The notes beneath the pieces were generated by a model that did not search any database, was not told the DNA's origin, and saw only the letters and a program-made list of their open reading frames with translations. This document shows positions 47,941 to 59,102 of a stretch of 64,000 nucleotides of DNA, piece after piece (the stretch's first letter is position 1; the number at the start of each line of letters is the position of its first letter). A program made the position numbers and the translations under genes. Origin of the DNA: Orobanche coerulescens. Its lineage: Eukaryota > Streptophyta > Magnoliopsida > Lamiales > Orobanchaceae. The stretch is from assembly GCA_033398695.1 (NCBI GenBank), contig CM065805.1:164959787-165023786 (forward strand). Reading direction: 5' to 3'.

Positions 47941-48740
47941 GTATCATATTGTTAATTCTTGCACGGATGTTTATCTTATGCCTGACTGTCAGGCAGATTT
48001 ATATTGTGTATTTAATTAATTATGTGATAATTACTTTTAGTATATGTTTAGTGTATGACATGACCATAAATTAACCAATGAAATTGAATGTTTTAATTTA
48101 ATTTTGGGTTGGTTTTAATGGCCTGCGTGTCGTTTAATTATAATTGGTTTTTACGGCCTACGAGTCGTCTACTAATTTATTATTTTATTTACGGTCTGCA
48201 TGTCGTTTGTCCTCTTGTAATTTACTTTACTAATGTACTATTGTTTTTTTATTAATGTAATGAAGACAATAAGGAGATGAAGGACGGACTCGAGGAGCCA
48301 ATTGATCGGATATAACGTTCCAAGGAGTTGGAAGATCAGTAAAGACCAATTATACCCTTTAGATTAACCTTTGTGATTTTCATGCAGGCTCATGAAAATC
48401 ATGTTAGGATTATGGTCATGCTATACACGATCTTATGCTTTATTATGTCATGTGATGCTATGTATGTCTAAATTTATTCATGTATGTGCTGCGATGTATG
48501 TTTCGATGTATGTTAGCCAACATAGACATGAAACATAAGATAAAACTCCTCATTAAAATTTTAATACCGTTCAATTAAAACACCTATCAATACTTCAATC
48601 ATCTTGAGCAGGCCATGCCAAAGCTGGGTGCTCGGATTATCTTAGTAAGGTGGGAAAGGTAATGGTGATACCTATGTATTTTAATGAACTAATAATTCAA
48701 AATAGTTTTGAACCTTAAGGGATAAGATGAGATTATAACA
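47941..48740. other. Copia leader and gag region, unreadable
   Basis: This is where Copia gag and protease should lie, but I recognise neither. At 48115-48210 a short phrase (GGCCTGCGTGTCGTT / GGCCTACGAGTCGTC / GGTCTGCATGTCGTT) repeats three times about 40-50 bp apart. Confidence 0.5.
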
Positions 48741-49526
48741 TGCGAATCTTGTTTATTGGAAAAGATGACGAAGAATCCTTTCACCGTTCATGGATAAAGG
48801 TCTAGTGAACTATTAGGCCTAGTACATATTGATGTATGCGGATCTCTTAGCACTCATACCAGAGGCGGGTACCAATACTTCGTCACTTTTACCGATAATT
48901 TTAGTCGGTATGAATACTTGAGCCAAGAATCCGATTATCATCTTAGGAGTTGTGGAATTGTTTCACAACTTACTCCTCCGAGAACACCTCAACATAACGG
49001 CATGTCCGAGAGGAGGAATCGAACTTTTCTAGATATGGTTTGATCCATAATGAGTCGAACGGAGCTTCCATTATCATTCTGGGGCCACACTTTAGAAACA
49101 ACATCATTCACCCTTAACCGTGTTCCATCTAAAGCATTTGAAAAGACACCATTTGAGAAATGGACTGGTAGGAGACCAAACTTGTCTTTTATAAAGATCT
49201 GGGGTTGTGAAGCATTTGTAAGATGCCAAATATTTGGGAAATTGGCGGCTAGATCTGAAATATGTTTATTTATGGTATATCCTACGGAAACTAAAGGATA
49301 CTACTTTTATAAACCCACAGAGAACAAAGTGTTTGTTGCTCGAAATACTGTCTTCTTACAAAGAGAATCTATTTACAAAAGAGACAGTGGAATAAAAGTA
49401 ATTCTCGAGGAAACTCGAGAATCACAAGAAGACATTGCTTTGCCGATGGAAACTGAACATGCTCAACAATTAGTTGAGGAGTCAGTTCAAAGTACACAAG
49501 TTCCTCATAGATCTGATTGGGTGTGA
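48741..49526 (+). pseudogene. Copia integrase, second catalytic region deleted
   Basis: Begins at the zinc-finger remnant CESC. The first catalytic Asp stands in VHIDVCG and THTRGGYQYFVTFTDNFSRY follows. The stretch that should hold the second Asp (SD.GGEY) is missing: YLSQESDYHLRSCG is joined directly to IVSQLTPPRTPQHNG. The Glu-containing region NGMSERRNRT is present. Stops occur near 48798 and 49048. From 49050 to 49526 the C-terminal part reads openly through SFWGHTLETTSFTLNRVPS and KIWGCEAFVR. Integrase cannot be functional. Confidence 0.9.
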
Positions 49527-50290
49527 CATGAACTTGAGAGATATGGGTATCTCGTAACAGAGGATGATGGCGCATCGCTCAAATATAATGAGCCTAGTAC
49601 CAATACAGAAGCTGGTTCAGGACCAGAGTCTAAGGAATGTCTAGAGGCCATAAAGTCAGAAATGTATTCTATGTACAACAATCAAATTTGGAACTTGATA
49701 GATCCACCCGAGGGTGTTAAAACAATTGGGTGCAAATGGGCCTTCAAAAAGAAGAAAGATATGGTCGACAGTTTGCAAGCCTATAAAGCTAGACTAGTTG
49801 TAAAATGTTATAGACAGACTCATGGTGTTGACTATGATGATACCTTTTCGTCAGTAGTCATGCGTAAACCAATTAGAATTTTATTTGCTATTGGCGCATA
49901 GTATGATTATGAGATATGGCAAATGGATGTCAAAACAGTGTTTCTTAATAGAAACTTACTCGAAGATGTGTACATGACACAACTTGAGGGTTTTGTTCAT
50001 CAAAAAAAGCCTAAAAAGGTTTGAAAGCTTCAAAGATCCATTTATGGGTTGAAGCAAGATTCTCGAAGCTGGAATATTCATTTTGATGAAACTTCCCAAA
50101 AAGTTTGGGTTTATTTAAAATGAAGATGAACCATGTGTACAATAAGGTTAGTGAGAGCATAGTTATTTTCCTAGTCTTATATGTAGATGGCACATTACTT
50201 ATTGGAATTGACATACCTACCTTGCAGACAGTTAAGACTTGGTTGGGAAGATGTTTCTTCATGTAAAACTTGGAAAAGCTGCTTACATTC
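49527..50290 (+). pseudogene. Copia reverse transcriptase, YVDD changed to YVDG
   Basis: Copia-type polymerase lead-in IWNLIDPPEGVKTIGCKWAFK, then YKARLVVK and VDYDDTFSSVV, with WQMDVKTVFLN carrying the first catalytic Asp. The catalytic box at 50180-50191 reads YVDG, so the last Asp is Gly. A stop at 49524 separates it from integrase. Others occur near 49899 and 50021, and a frame change lies around 50110. The order integrase then RT identifies the Copia superfamily. Confidence 0.9.
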
Positions 50291-50409
50291 TTGGGATAAA
50301 AATCTATAGAAATAGATAAAAGAGAATGATTGTTCTGAGTCGGAGCACCTACATTAACAAAATAGTGAAGAGGTTCAACATGCAGGACTCCAAGAGATGA
50401 CTCCTGCCG

Positions 50410-51110
50410 ATGTCACACGACATTCACCTGAGTACGTCTCAGAGTCCTTCGACTCCTGATGAGGGAGCCCGCATGAGCAAGATTCAATATGCTTCGTTAA
50501 TTGGATCGACCATGTATACCATGATTTATACTCGACCAGATGTATCATTTGCCCTAAGCATGATAAGTCAATACCAACCAAATCCAGGTGAAAGTCACTG
50601 GATAACACTGAAAACTATCCTAAAATACTTAAGAAGAATTAAGGATGTGTTCCTAATTTATGGAGGTGTGGGAAACGAGCTGGGTTTGAATGGTTACACC
50701 GATGCAAGTTTCGAAATCAATAGAGACAATTTTAAATCGCAAACTGGTTATGATTTTGTATTGAATGAAGGTGCTGTGAGTTGGAAGAGTTCCAAGTAAA
50801 GCACAATTGCTGATTCTATAACAGAAGATGAGTACCTGGCAGCATTGGATGCATCTAAGGAAGTCGTATGGATCAAAAGTTCATTACTGAACTCGGAGTA
50901 GTGTCAATCATTTAGGGTCCCATAAGCCTTTATTGTGATAATAATGGTGTTATTGCACAAGTTAAAGAGCCTAGATCCCATCATAATTCCAAACATATAC
51001 TCAGGAAATATCACCTAGTCAAAGAGATCGTCACACGAGGAGATATTACAGTATGCAAAGTAGCAACAAAAGAGAATGTTGCTGATTTGCTTACCAAGCC
51101 TTTCTCATAA
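50410..51110 (+). pseudogene. Copia RNase H
   Basis: Open from 50410 to 50799 with IQYASLIGSTMYTMIYTRPDVSFAL, LKYLRRIKDVFLIYGG and the RNase H core LNGYTDASFE. A stop follows SSK at 50797, then ADSITEDEYLAAL. After another stop and a frame change, KEPRSHHNSKHI and NVADLLTKPFS are still recognisable, with a final stop near 51107. Confidence 0.88.
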
Positions 51111-51184
51111 GGAAATCATGAAGAACATGCTAGATCGATAGGGCTAAAAGTCATGAATGAATGGTCCTAGTGCAAGTGCGAGAT

Positions 51185-52018
51185 TGTTGGGAATAGTGCC
51201 CTAGGAAATTCGATGTGCCTAGATTTGTAATTGTCATATTTACATAAAGTTATTTGATATCATCTATTACTCTTTGATTATTATAATGCGTGCATGTTTT
51301 AATATTATAAAAATCGAATAATTGTTATTCACGAATAATAAGATATTCATATGTCCCTGGTCCAATCTCGTAGAGTGGAGACTCAGTTGATTAATATCCT
51401 AGTATAAGTTTGATTGATAATCAGATGATTATGCATATGGTACGAATCAAACTTATGGGTATTGGTTGGAGAATATATTATTGGACAGACCTGCATTGAG
51501 ATCACTGCATGGAAATGTTATAAGTAAATCTCAATATAACAGTATGTCAATAAATCCTTGAACCTGAGATTATCATAGAGTCCACATGATAATTGCTATG
51601 CCTTGACGTAATCATACATCATCTGAAACATGGTGATGATAAAGTTAGCGATCGGGATTTGTGGGAGTCATGTATAGGGCAATGAATAATAAAGATGGGG
51701 ATTTGTTCCTCTCCTTAGGGAGAGAGATATCTGCTGGGGCCCTCGATAAATAGGACTGAAGGAAATGCCTGACCATACTCAAATGAAGAGTCACTTGATT
51801 CAATCAGTCTAATTAAGAACAGAAAAGCATTTGAACCTAATAAGTATGACAGTTTCTATGACTTAGTTCGTATATGATATCACGCGACAAAGGGATTCGA
51901 CACGTTAAATAGTTTAATGAACTATAAACTTATATTATTTGGGTAGTCATAATATCTTGCTAGAGACCACTTATGATTTATTATTTAATAAGGTATTAAA
52001 TAATTACCAACATAATAT
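51185..52018 (+). mobile_element. Copia 3' LTR (truncated)
   Basis: Starts TGTTGGGAATAGTGCCC after a purine-rich AAGTGCGAGAT tract. Follows the 5' LTR until CCAACATAATAT, where a Ty3-type LTR starts (52019). Compared with the 5' LTR it has an extra 46-bp stretch near 51700-51745. Confidence 0.9.
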
Positions 52019-52332
52019 TGTAATATACGGTATTTTTGTTTCCATTATCTTTTATTGTTTGTGTTTTCACGCCGGATATTTTTCTCTTGTTAACGTTAAA
52101 TCGGAATGATCTCTAACGTGATACTCTGTGTGTTACTATCGTGTAGTGATTTTTAGCTGAGGATAACTTGTTGTCATTTGTGTCTTTCCGATTATGTATG
52201 TGTTGAGGTATTGTACGTTATGCCTCTTAGCGTGTTTCTTATTGATTTGGTGCATTTGAGTATCCGGGACGTTGTCGAGTGCCCGACTTGACTGTCGGAG
52301 TCGTTGAGATTCACTACTGTGTTTAATAGTAG

Positions 52333-52553
52333 TGTTACGGCCATAAGAGTTATGAGTTACGGACATATGTGTTGTTGATTACGGCCGTAGTGAGTTCTGT
52401 GTTACGGCCGTAAACCGATTGTTGTTACGGCAGTAATGAACGTTCGTATTTTGGGCACTAGTCCAGAGGGGTACTTACGACCGTAAGTCCTGGGTCTTAC
52501 GGCCGTAAGGATGAAGAGTTACGGCCATAAGGTGTTCCTGTTACGGATGTAAC
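52333..52553 (+). repeat. TTACGGCCGTAA array, about 9 copies
   Basis: Three intact or nearly intact palindromes and about six decayed ones (TTACGGCCATAA, TTACGACCGTAA, TTACGGCAGTAA, TTACGGATGTAA). Most changes are C to T or G to A at CpG. Confidence 0.9.
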
Positions 52554-52554
52554 A

Positions 52555-52580
52555 TGCCACTGGTATATAAACCAGTGGCA
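52555..52580 (+). promoter_or_regulatory. TATA box between 10-bp inverted arms
   Basis: TGCCACTGGT - ATATAA - ACCAGTGGCA, perfect arms. Same arrangement as 1835-1856 but with unrelated arm sequence. Confidence 0.65.
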
Positions 52581-53394
52581 GCTTCATTTTCAGGGCAAAA
52601 CTCCATTTTCTCCCCCTTTCGTTTCTCTTCGCGATTTTTGGGGGCCAAGGAGGATTTTTGAGCTTGGGGAATCGATCTTCATCAAATTTGGGAAGCTTAA
52701 TTCGTGTCCAATACCATCCTCCAATTCGTTTGTCCGGATCGAAGGTAAATTTTTGTAATCTCCTAGGGTTGACTTTTGAGATTTTCTTCTTGATTTCAAT
52801 GAATCGTTCAATTTTGGTGGTTTGGATGATGTTATTGAGTATTGTAAGCATGTTATACGGATTGTATATCCGTATTTCGAGTTCTCTTCGGTTCTTGATC
52901 GTGTTTTCCATTGTTTTCAATGGTTATACTCGTAGTAATCATGTTTACGTTGTATTTCACAGAGGATTGTAGGTGTTCGGAGTTTTTCGGGTTGTGCCGT
53001 GTTCGTAGGAATATTCGGGTGTCGACTATCGAGGCAATTATCTTGCTTATACGTTTTGTACCTTGTGAATATGACTTACGTGTTGAAATGAATGATTTGT
53101 GGTTAGTTATGATAATCTTGGATGTGTAACTTGGAAATGTATATATTGGTTGATTGTACACTTGGATGTGTATCGTGTCACAGGTATTGATCGTGAGTTA
53201 TGTTGCATTGATTTCATCAGTGATTTGGATGACAATATTGTGTTATGTGCGTTTGGTTGTGTAAAGCTCGTATTGGTTGTAATGTTGACTTCGTGCTATG
53301 TGTGCCAGTTATGTGAAGTTGTAATAGACAAGATGGTTGATTGGTTGTGAGCGTGTTGGTGTGAGGTGAATGTGAATGTTGTGTGCTGGAATGC

Positions 53395-53760
53395 TAAATT
53401 CACTCGTGTGGGTTCGACGGGGCCTACGAGGATTTATGGCACAGGTCCATGGGATCAGAACTTAGTATGTGATGCTGAGGTCCAGTCGTGCGGGTCTGAC
53501 GAGGCCGACGATGACACATGGCACATGTCCATAAGGTCAGGACACAGTACGTCCAACCGTGTGGGTTCGACGGGACCTATGGTGACACATGACACAAGTT
53601 CACGGGGTCGGGAATGGTTGTTGTGATGATGTGCTTGATTCCGGCCGTGCGGGTTCGGCGGAACCTAAGGTGACACGTGAAGCAGGTTCACGGGGTCAGG
53701 ACTGGTTGTTGTGATTGATGTGTTTGATTCCTTCCGTGCGGGTTGTCGAACCTACGGAGA
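53395..53760 (+). repeat. Approximately 100-bp minisatellite, 4 imperfect units
   Basis: Each unit carries CGTG(T/C)GGGTTCGACGGGACCTA or a variant, then GGTGACACATG...GGTTCACGGGGTC. Position equals that of the other LTR minisatellites. Confidence 0.75.
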
Positions 53761-54134
53761 CTCGTGGTAAGAGATCACGAAGTCATGATTATGTTTTAAT
53801 AAACCTAGATTCAAAAGAAAGTTTTAAGAAAAGAATGTTGGGCAGAGCCCCACGAGATTTATGGAAATGTTTTCGTACTGTAAATTTCCAAAATACGAAT
53901 CGAGATTTGGGTTAGAACCCTAAGGTTTTCGAAAAGGTTTTACAAATCAGGACTCGAGGTCCTAAAGGTTTTGTATTTCTAAAAATCCACGAGATGAGAA
54001 TTTTACTTGCGAATAATTCCTTGCTCGTTTTCTAAATTGTTAAAACCTCTCGGGAATGATTTGGTACTTGGTTATTGTATGTGATCCATGGTTGATGTTT
54101 GCTTGTTACATTTCGTATGATTTGATACTTGCAC

Positions 54135-54177
54135 TAGTAAAACAGTGGAGTTTTACTAACCCCCGAGTAATCGGGGG
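54135..54177 (+). promoter_or_regulatory. Paired stem-loops
   Basis: TAGTAAAAC / GTTTTACTA (54135-54158) then CCCCCGA-GTAA-TCGGGGG (54160-54177), both perfect, six bases before the CACTA insertion. Confidence 0.8.
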
Positions 54178-54183
54178 GTTGAT

Positions 54184-54196
54184 CACTACTACAAAA
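54184..54196 (+). repeat. CACTA terminal inverted repeat (left)
   Basis: CACTACTACAAAA, the canonical CACTA terminus, inserted in the LTR sequence GGGGGGTTGAT. The matching TTTTGTAGTAGTG is absent from the rest of the window, so the right end is lost or outside. Confidence 0.92.
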
Positions 54197-54204
54197 CTAG
54201 CCTT

Positions 54205-54690
54205 AAACAGCGCCCTTTTAACAGCGGTTGTTCGAAAACCGCTGTTAAAATGACGCGGTGGCATACTTGTAAATAGTGTGCAATAAATTAACAACGGTTA
54301 TTAAAATAACCGATGTTAAAATAGCAACTTAACAGCGGTTTTATAATAACCGATGTTAAATTTATCCCGAAAAATTAAAAAAAAAAAGAACTTGCAATTT
54401 AACATCGGTTGTTAAAGAAAACCGATGTTACATTTTTTCTCGAAAAAAAGTAAAATTAAATTTAACATTTAAAAAAGTAATTTAACCGCTGTTAAAAGTG
54501 ACAATTAACAGTGGTTTATATAATAACCGCTGTTAATTTTTTTCAAAAAAAAATTATAGTTAACAGCGGTTTTTGGTGATAACCGCTGTTAAAGAATTTA
54601 AAAAACACTGTTAACAGCGGTTGTGTTGAAACAACCGCTGTTGTTTGCACATACATTTAACAGCAGTTGTTGCTTAACAACTGTTGTTGT
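54205..54690 (+). repeat. CACTA subterminal hairpin array
   Basis: About seven pairs of TTAACAGCGGTT-like and AACCGCTGTTAA-like 12-mers, each pair forming an inverted repeat with a short loop. Variants have AACATCGGTT/AACCGATGTT and AACAGCAGTT/AACTGTTGTT with matching changes in both arms. Subterminal repeats of this kind bind the TNPA-type protein in En/Spm. Confidence 0.85.
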
Positions 54691-54696
54691 TTGATC

Positions 54697-55936
54697 ATTA
54701 AAAACGAATAGTTCAGGGTTTTATTTTTCTTCCTCCGCCTCTCTCTACCCTGTCCCAAAATACACTCCCATTTTCCCATCGCCCTTCCCGGCGCCGTTGT
54801 CCGCCCTTCCCGTCGCTGTTGTCCGCCCGGCATCTCGTTTTTTTGCCATCGCGACACCTATTCCTTCTACTCCGTAAATAGTCTCAAGCAGCTCGCCACA
54901 CCTATTTCTTCTACTTAGATGCCCATTTCTATGCAGCCACAAGGCCCGTTCAACATACCTGAGGAGAGACATAGAAGCAGGTTGGGGAGAGGCGACCATC
55001 TCATCGGACGATTGGCCTTCGCCGTTTTTCGCTGGACATGGCCTGAGCGACCATCTCCACCGTTGGCCACTTCTATTTCCGAGGCTCTGTCTTCTCGGAT
55101 TTTCTGGCCGCCGCGGGGTTAAAACGCGATGAGGTAAGCGTTTACTGGCTTTATTCCATTTTTTTATATTTTTCTGTACCCTACATTAGTTTGCATTGCA
55201 TATTGGTTTCATTTTGTTTGTGCTAATTTCGAAGATAATTATTCACTAACATGAATAATTTGTTCGGGTACTTGTACTTCTCGTAGAGTTAATCCTTGCT
55301 TTTGGGTGAGTTCTGCTTTGCACTTCTATTTTGGCCAGATATCTTTTGTTCTTGAGATAGTTGAAGTGAGATACTTCTCGTAGGAATCTCACTCCCTCTG
55401 CTCGTAGTACCTAGGGAAGAGTAGTTTGATAATATTATGTCCAAATTTTTCTTGAAAAATAAAAGATAGTCACTTGAGTTCAATAAGTATCAGTAATGGC
55501 CAATCAAATAGTTTAACACAGAGAAAATTATTAAGATGTTAAATTCTAAGAAAATTTTATGAGTTAAAGGTATGTTCTGACCTAAAGGTACATCTACTTT
55601 ATGGTCGAGAAGGATAGCGTGATTACTCTTGTGTGTCTTTCAGTTTTTGTTTGTTACCTTTTAAAGCATGAATTACGTTGGGATAGATGTGGTTAACTTC
55701 TTAAGGATCTTCTCCCTTTGGGATATATGTTAACTTTCATCTTAAGGATCTTCTCCCAATAGTTAATGCAGGAAAAGGTGACAGTCTTTATAAAATAGTG
55801 AGCTGACATAGTATATTAATATAAATAACAGTTGTATGTTTTTGGTAGGAGATTAAAATAACACTAAATGTGGTTGGTTCTAACTAGAGGAGTTGCAAAT
55901 TGAATTTCACTATGTGTACAACAGAAAAGAAGAAAA
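54697..55936 (+). other. CACTA leader region
   Basis: GC-rich at 54770-55130, AT-rich afterwards. No conserved domain is recognisable; probably 5' untranslated sequence and intron of the transposase gene (inference). A short repeated phrase, GTTAACTT...CTTAAGGATCTTCTCCC, occurs twice at 55690-55760. Confidence 0.4.
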
Positions 55937-58900
55937 ATGGATCGAAGTTGGATGAATGCAAGTCGTAACAGTGATGAGTATGATAATGGTATCGAACAAT
56001 TTCTTGAGTTCGCCTGACAAAATCGCCCGGAACCCGATGAAAGATATTTTTGCCCTTGTGTCAAGTGTATGAACGGGAGACGACATGAAGCTGACATAAT
56101 TTGTGAACATCTTATTTGTGAGGGAATAAATACGAACTATACGATTTGGATATGGCATGGCGAACTAGTAGACATTCCAACTGAAAACACACATGTAGAT
56201 ATAGATGGTGATCAATTTGAAGACATGATTCGTGATGTTGGAGAAGAATCATTGCGACGAGCGCATGTTTATGATGCATTGAAAAGTGATTCAGAGACTC
56301 CTTTATATCCGGGTTGTATGAATTTTACACGCTTGTCTGCCGTGTTGAAGTTGGTTAATGTGAAAGCAAAAAATGGGTGGAGTGATAAAAGTTTCACCGA
56401 ATTACTCGAGTTGATACAGGAGATACTTCCAGAAGGTAATAAATTGCCTAACCGTACTTATGAGGCGAAGAAGGTTTTGTGTCCGATGGGTTTAGTGTAT
56501 AAGAAAATACACGCCTGCCCTAATGATTGCATATTGTACCGAAAAGAGTTTGAATTATTGCATAAGTATCCTAGGTGCGGGGCATCATGCTACAAAGTGA
56601 AGCATGATGATTCTAGTGATGGAGAGAGCACACAACGAGGGCCTCCAGCGAAGGTGTTGTGGTATCTTCCAATTATTCCAAGGTTCAAGCGACTGTTTGC
56701 TAATAAGGATGACACAAAGAATCTCATATGGCACGCAAAAGGAGAAAATGCGACGGACTAATTTGTCATCCTGCTGATTATGTACAGTGGAAGAAAATAG
56801 ATCATTTATTTTCGGATTTTGAGGGTGAGGCAAGAAACCTTAGGCTTGGACTTGCCAAGGATGGGATGAATCGGTTTGGTAATTTAAGCACTAAGCATAG
56901 CTCATGGCCCGTCCTACTTGTGATCTATAATTTACCTCATTGGTTATGTATGAAGCGGAGATATGTTATGTTGTCAATGATGATTTCAGGCCCAAAGCAG
57001 CCAGGAAATGACATAGATGTTTATCTAAGTCCGTTGATTGATGATTTGAAAATGATGTGGGATGAAGGGTTGATGTGTTTGATGGGTACCACCAACAAAG
57101 TTTCAAGCTACGTGCAATGTTATTTTGTACCATTAATGACTTTCCGGCATATGGAAACTTAAGCGGGTATAGTGTGAAGGGGCATCATGCATGTCCTATA
57201 TGTGAAGAAAACACAAGCTACGTTCAGTTGAAACACGAAAAAAAATAGTTTACACTCAACATCGGAGGTTTCTCAAGCACCATCACCCATATCGTAGATT
57301 GAGAAAAGCTTTTAATGGATACCAAGAAGAGGGATTTACACCGATACCATTAACAGGTGAGCAAGTTTACGATCGCGTTAAGAATATCAATACTGTGTTT
57401 GGGAAAGCTACAAAAAAGTCCGTTGCGACAAACATATGGAAGAAGAGGTCCATATTCTTTGATCTTCCATACTGGAGCAAACTAGATGTTAGACATTGCA
57501 TAGATGTTATGCATGTCGAAAAAAATGTGTGTGATAGTGTGATCGGCACACTTCTCAATATTAAAGACAAAACAAAAGATGGTGTCCAGGCTCGTCTAGA
57601 CCTAGAGGATATGGGTATTCATCCTCAGTTGCATCCGCAATCAGTTGGTAAACGAACTTATCTCCCCCCAGCATGTTATACTTCATCAAAAAGGGAGAAA
57701 ATCAGCTTTTGTAAATGTTTTATTACTAGGCATTAAAGTGCCACAAAGTTACTCTCCAAATATTAAGAGTCTTGTGTCGTTGCAAACTCTTAAATTGGTT
57801 GGCTTAAAGTCCCATGACTGTCATGTCTTGATGCAACAACTTCTAGTAGTGGCTATACGTGATGTTTTGCCTAAAAAAGTGAGGCATGTCATAACTCGCT
57901 TGTGCTTTTTTTTCAATGCTATATGTAGCAAAGTGATAGATCCTCTAGTTTTGGATGAGTGGAAAAATGAGGTTGTTGTTATCTTATGCCAACTGGAGAT
58001 GTATTTTCCTCCTTATTTTTTTGATATCATGGTTCACTTACTTGTCCATCTAGTTAGAGAGATTGAAGAGTGTGGCCCTGTTTATTTGAGATGGATGTAC
58101 CCCATTGAACGATACATGAAGATTTTCAAAGGGTATACCAACAACCCATTTCGTCCTGAGGCATCTATTGTGGAGAGGTACATTGCAGAAGAAGCTATCG
58201 AGTTTTGCACAGATTACATGTCACAAGTGGAATCTGTAGGGCTTCCTAAGTCTCGACATGAGGATAGAATTAGAGGAAAGGGTACACGATGTGTTAAAGT
58301 TGTAACCAAGAGTCGAGATGAGGTGCTTCAAGCACATTTGTACATTTTGAATAACACTGATGATGTTCTTCCCTACTTGTCAGCTAACAAGAATCATTTG
58401 AAGATAAAGAATCCCCGAATGAGTGAAAAATGGTTGTTGATCGAACATAATAAGACTTTCTTGAGATAGTTTAAGGAAAAAATTTCTAGCAGTGCATCTG
58501 AAACATTGCAATGGCTAGCTTACGGACCCATATCTGATGTCGTAACTTGGAGTAGATACGATATTAATAAGTACTCATTCTATACAAAGTCACAAGATGA
58601 CAAGAGTACGGTTCAAAATAGTGGAGTTACTCTTCAAGCCGAGTCTATGCACTTTTCAAGCTCAAAAGACAAAAACCCAGTTTTGGCATCGACGAGTTAC
58701 TATGGAGTTATAGAAGAGATCTGGGAACTTGATTATGTGAAGTTTAGAGTGCCTGTGTTTAAGTGCAAGTGGGGTGATAATAATACGGGTGTGGAAATCG
58801 ATGAGTTAGGATTTACTTTGGTAGATCTTCACAAGGTATCTTACAAAGACGAGCCTTTTATCATGGCACACCAAGCAAAATAGGTGTTCTATGTCAACGA

Positions 58901-59102
58901 TCCATGAAATGAAAGATTGTCCGTGGTTATTCCTGGTAGAAGTGTGGATATGAATGAAACTGAAGAATCAACGTTTGACAATTGTGAATTTATTCCTTTG
59001 TCAACACGGTTACCCACTATCGTTGAAGAAAATGAAGCTGACGACATACATGCCATTCGAAATGACCATGATGAAGGTTTATGGGAGAACTATGTTATCT
59101 GA
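55937..59102 (+). pseudogene. CACTA transposase (TNPD-like), multiply broken
   Basis: Catalytic transposase of the element. I start at the ATG of MDRSWMN. Domains in order: transposase-associated N-terminus with CPCVKCMNGRRH (about 56050), Transposase_21 core (PADYVQWKKIDHLFSDF, HSSWPVLLVIYNLP, SGPKQPGNDIDVYL, RSIFFDLPYWSKLDVRHCID), DUF4218 (VGLKSHDCHVLMQQLL, PIERYMKIFKGY) and DUF4216 (58506-58880). Lesions: TGA at 56017, frameshifts near 56730, 57085 and 57690, TAG near 57247, stop at 58467, TAG at 58881 and TGA near 58905. Several of the stops fit CGA or CAG deamination. Some gaps may be introns, but the internal stops show a pseudogene. Confidence 0.92.

Larger units (their letters stand above)
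52019..54183 (+). mobile_element. LTR with TTACGGCCGTAA cassette, cut by CACTA
   Basis: TGTAATATACGG start; similar U3 start to the reverse-strand LTR edge at 62940. Holds the array (52333-52553), TATA in an inverted repeat (52555-52580), donor-like GAAG|GTAAAT at 52744, a minisatellite (53395-53760) and paired stems (54135-54177). It ends at the CACTA insertion; its remaining 3' end is not in the window. Confidence 0.85.

Noticed and set aside
47723..48019. 98-codon plus-strand frame in the Copia leader
   Set aside because: It overlaps the tRNA-like sequence and has no Copia gag features.
54180..54183. 3-bp target duplication of the CACTA element
   Set aside because: GAT precedes the terminus, but the right end is missing, so it cannot be confirmed.
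56069..59102. Possible intact domesticated transposase
   Set aside because: At least eight stops or frameshifts break it, and the CACTA terminus and subterminal repeats are still attached.
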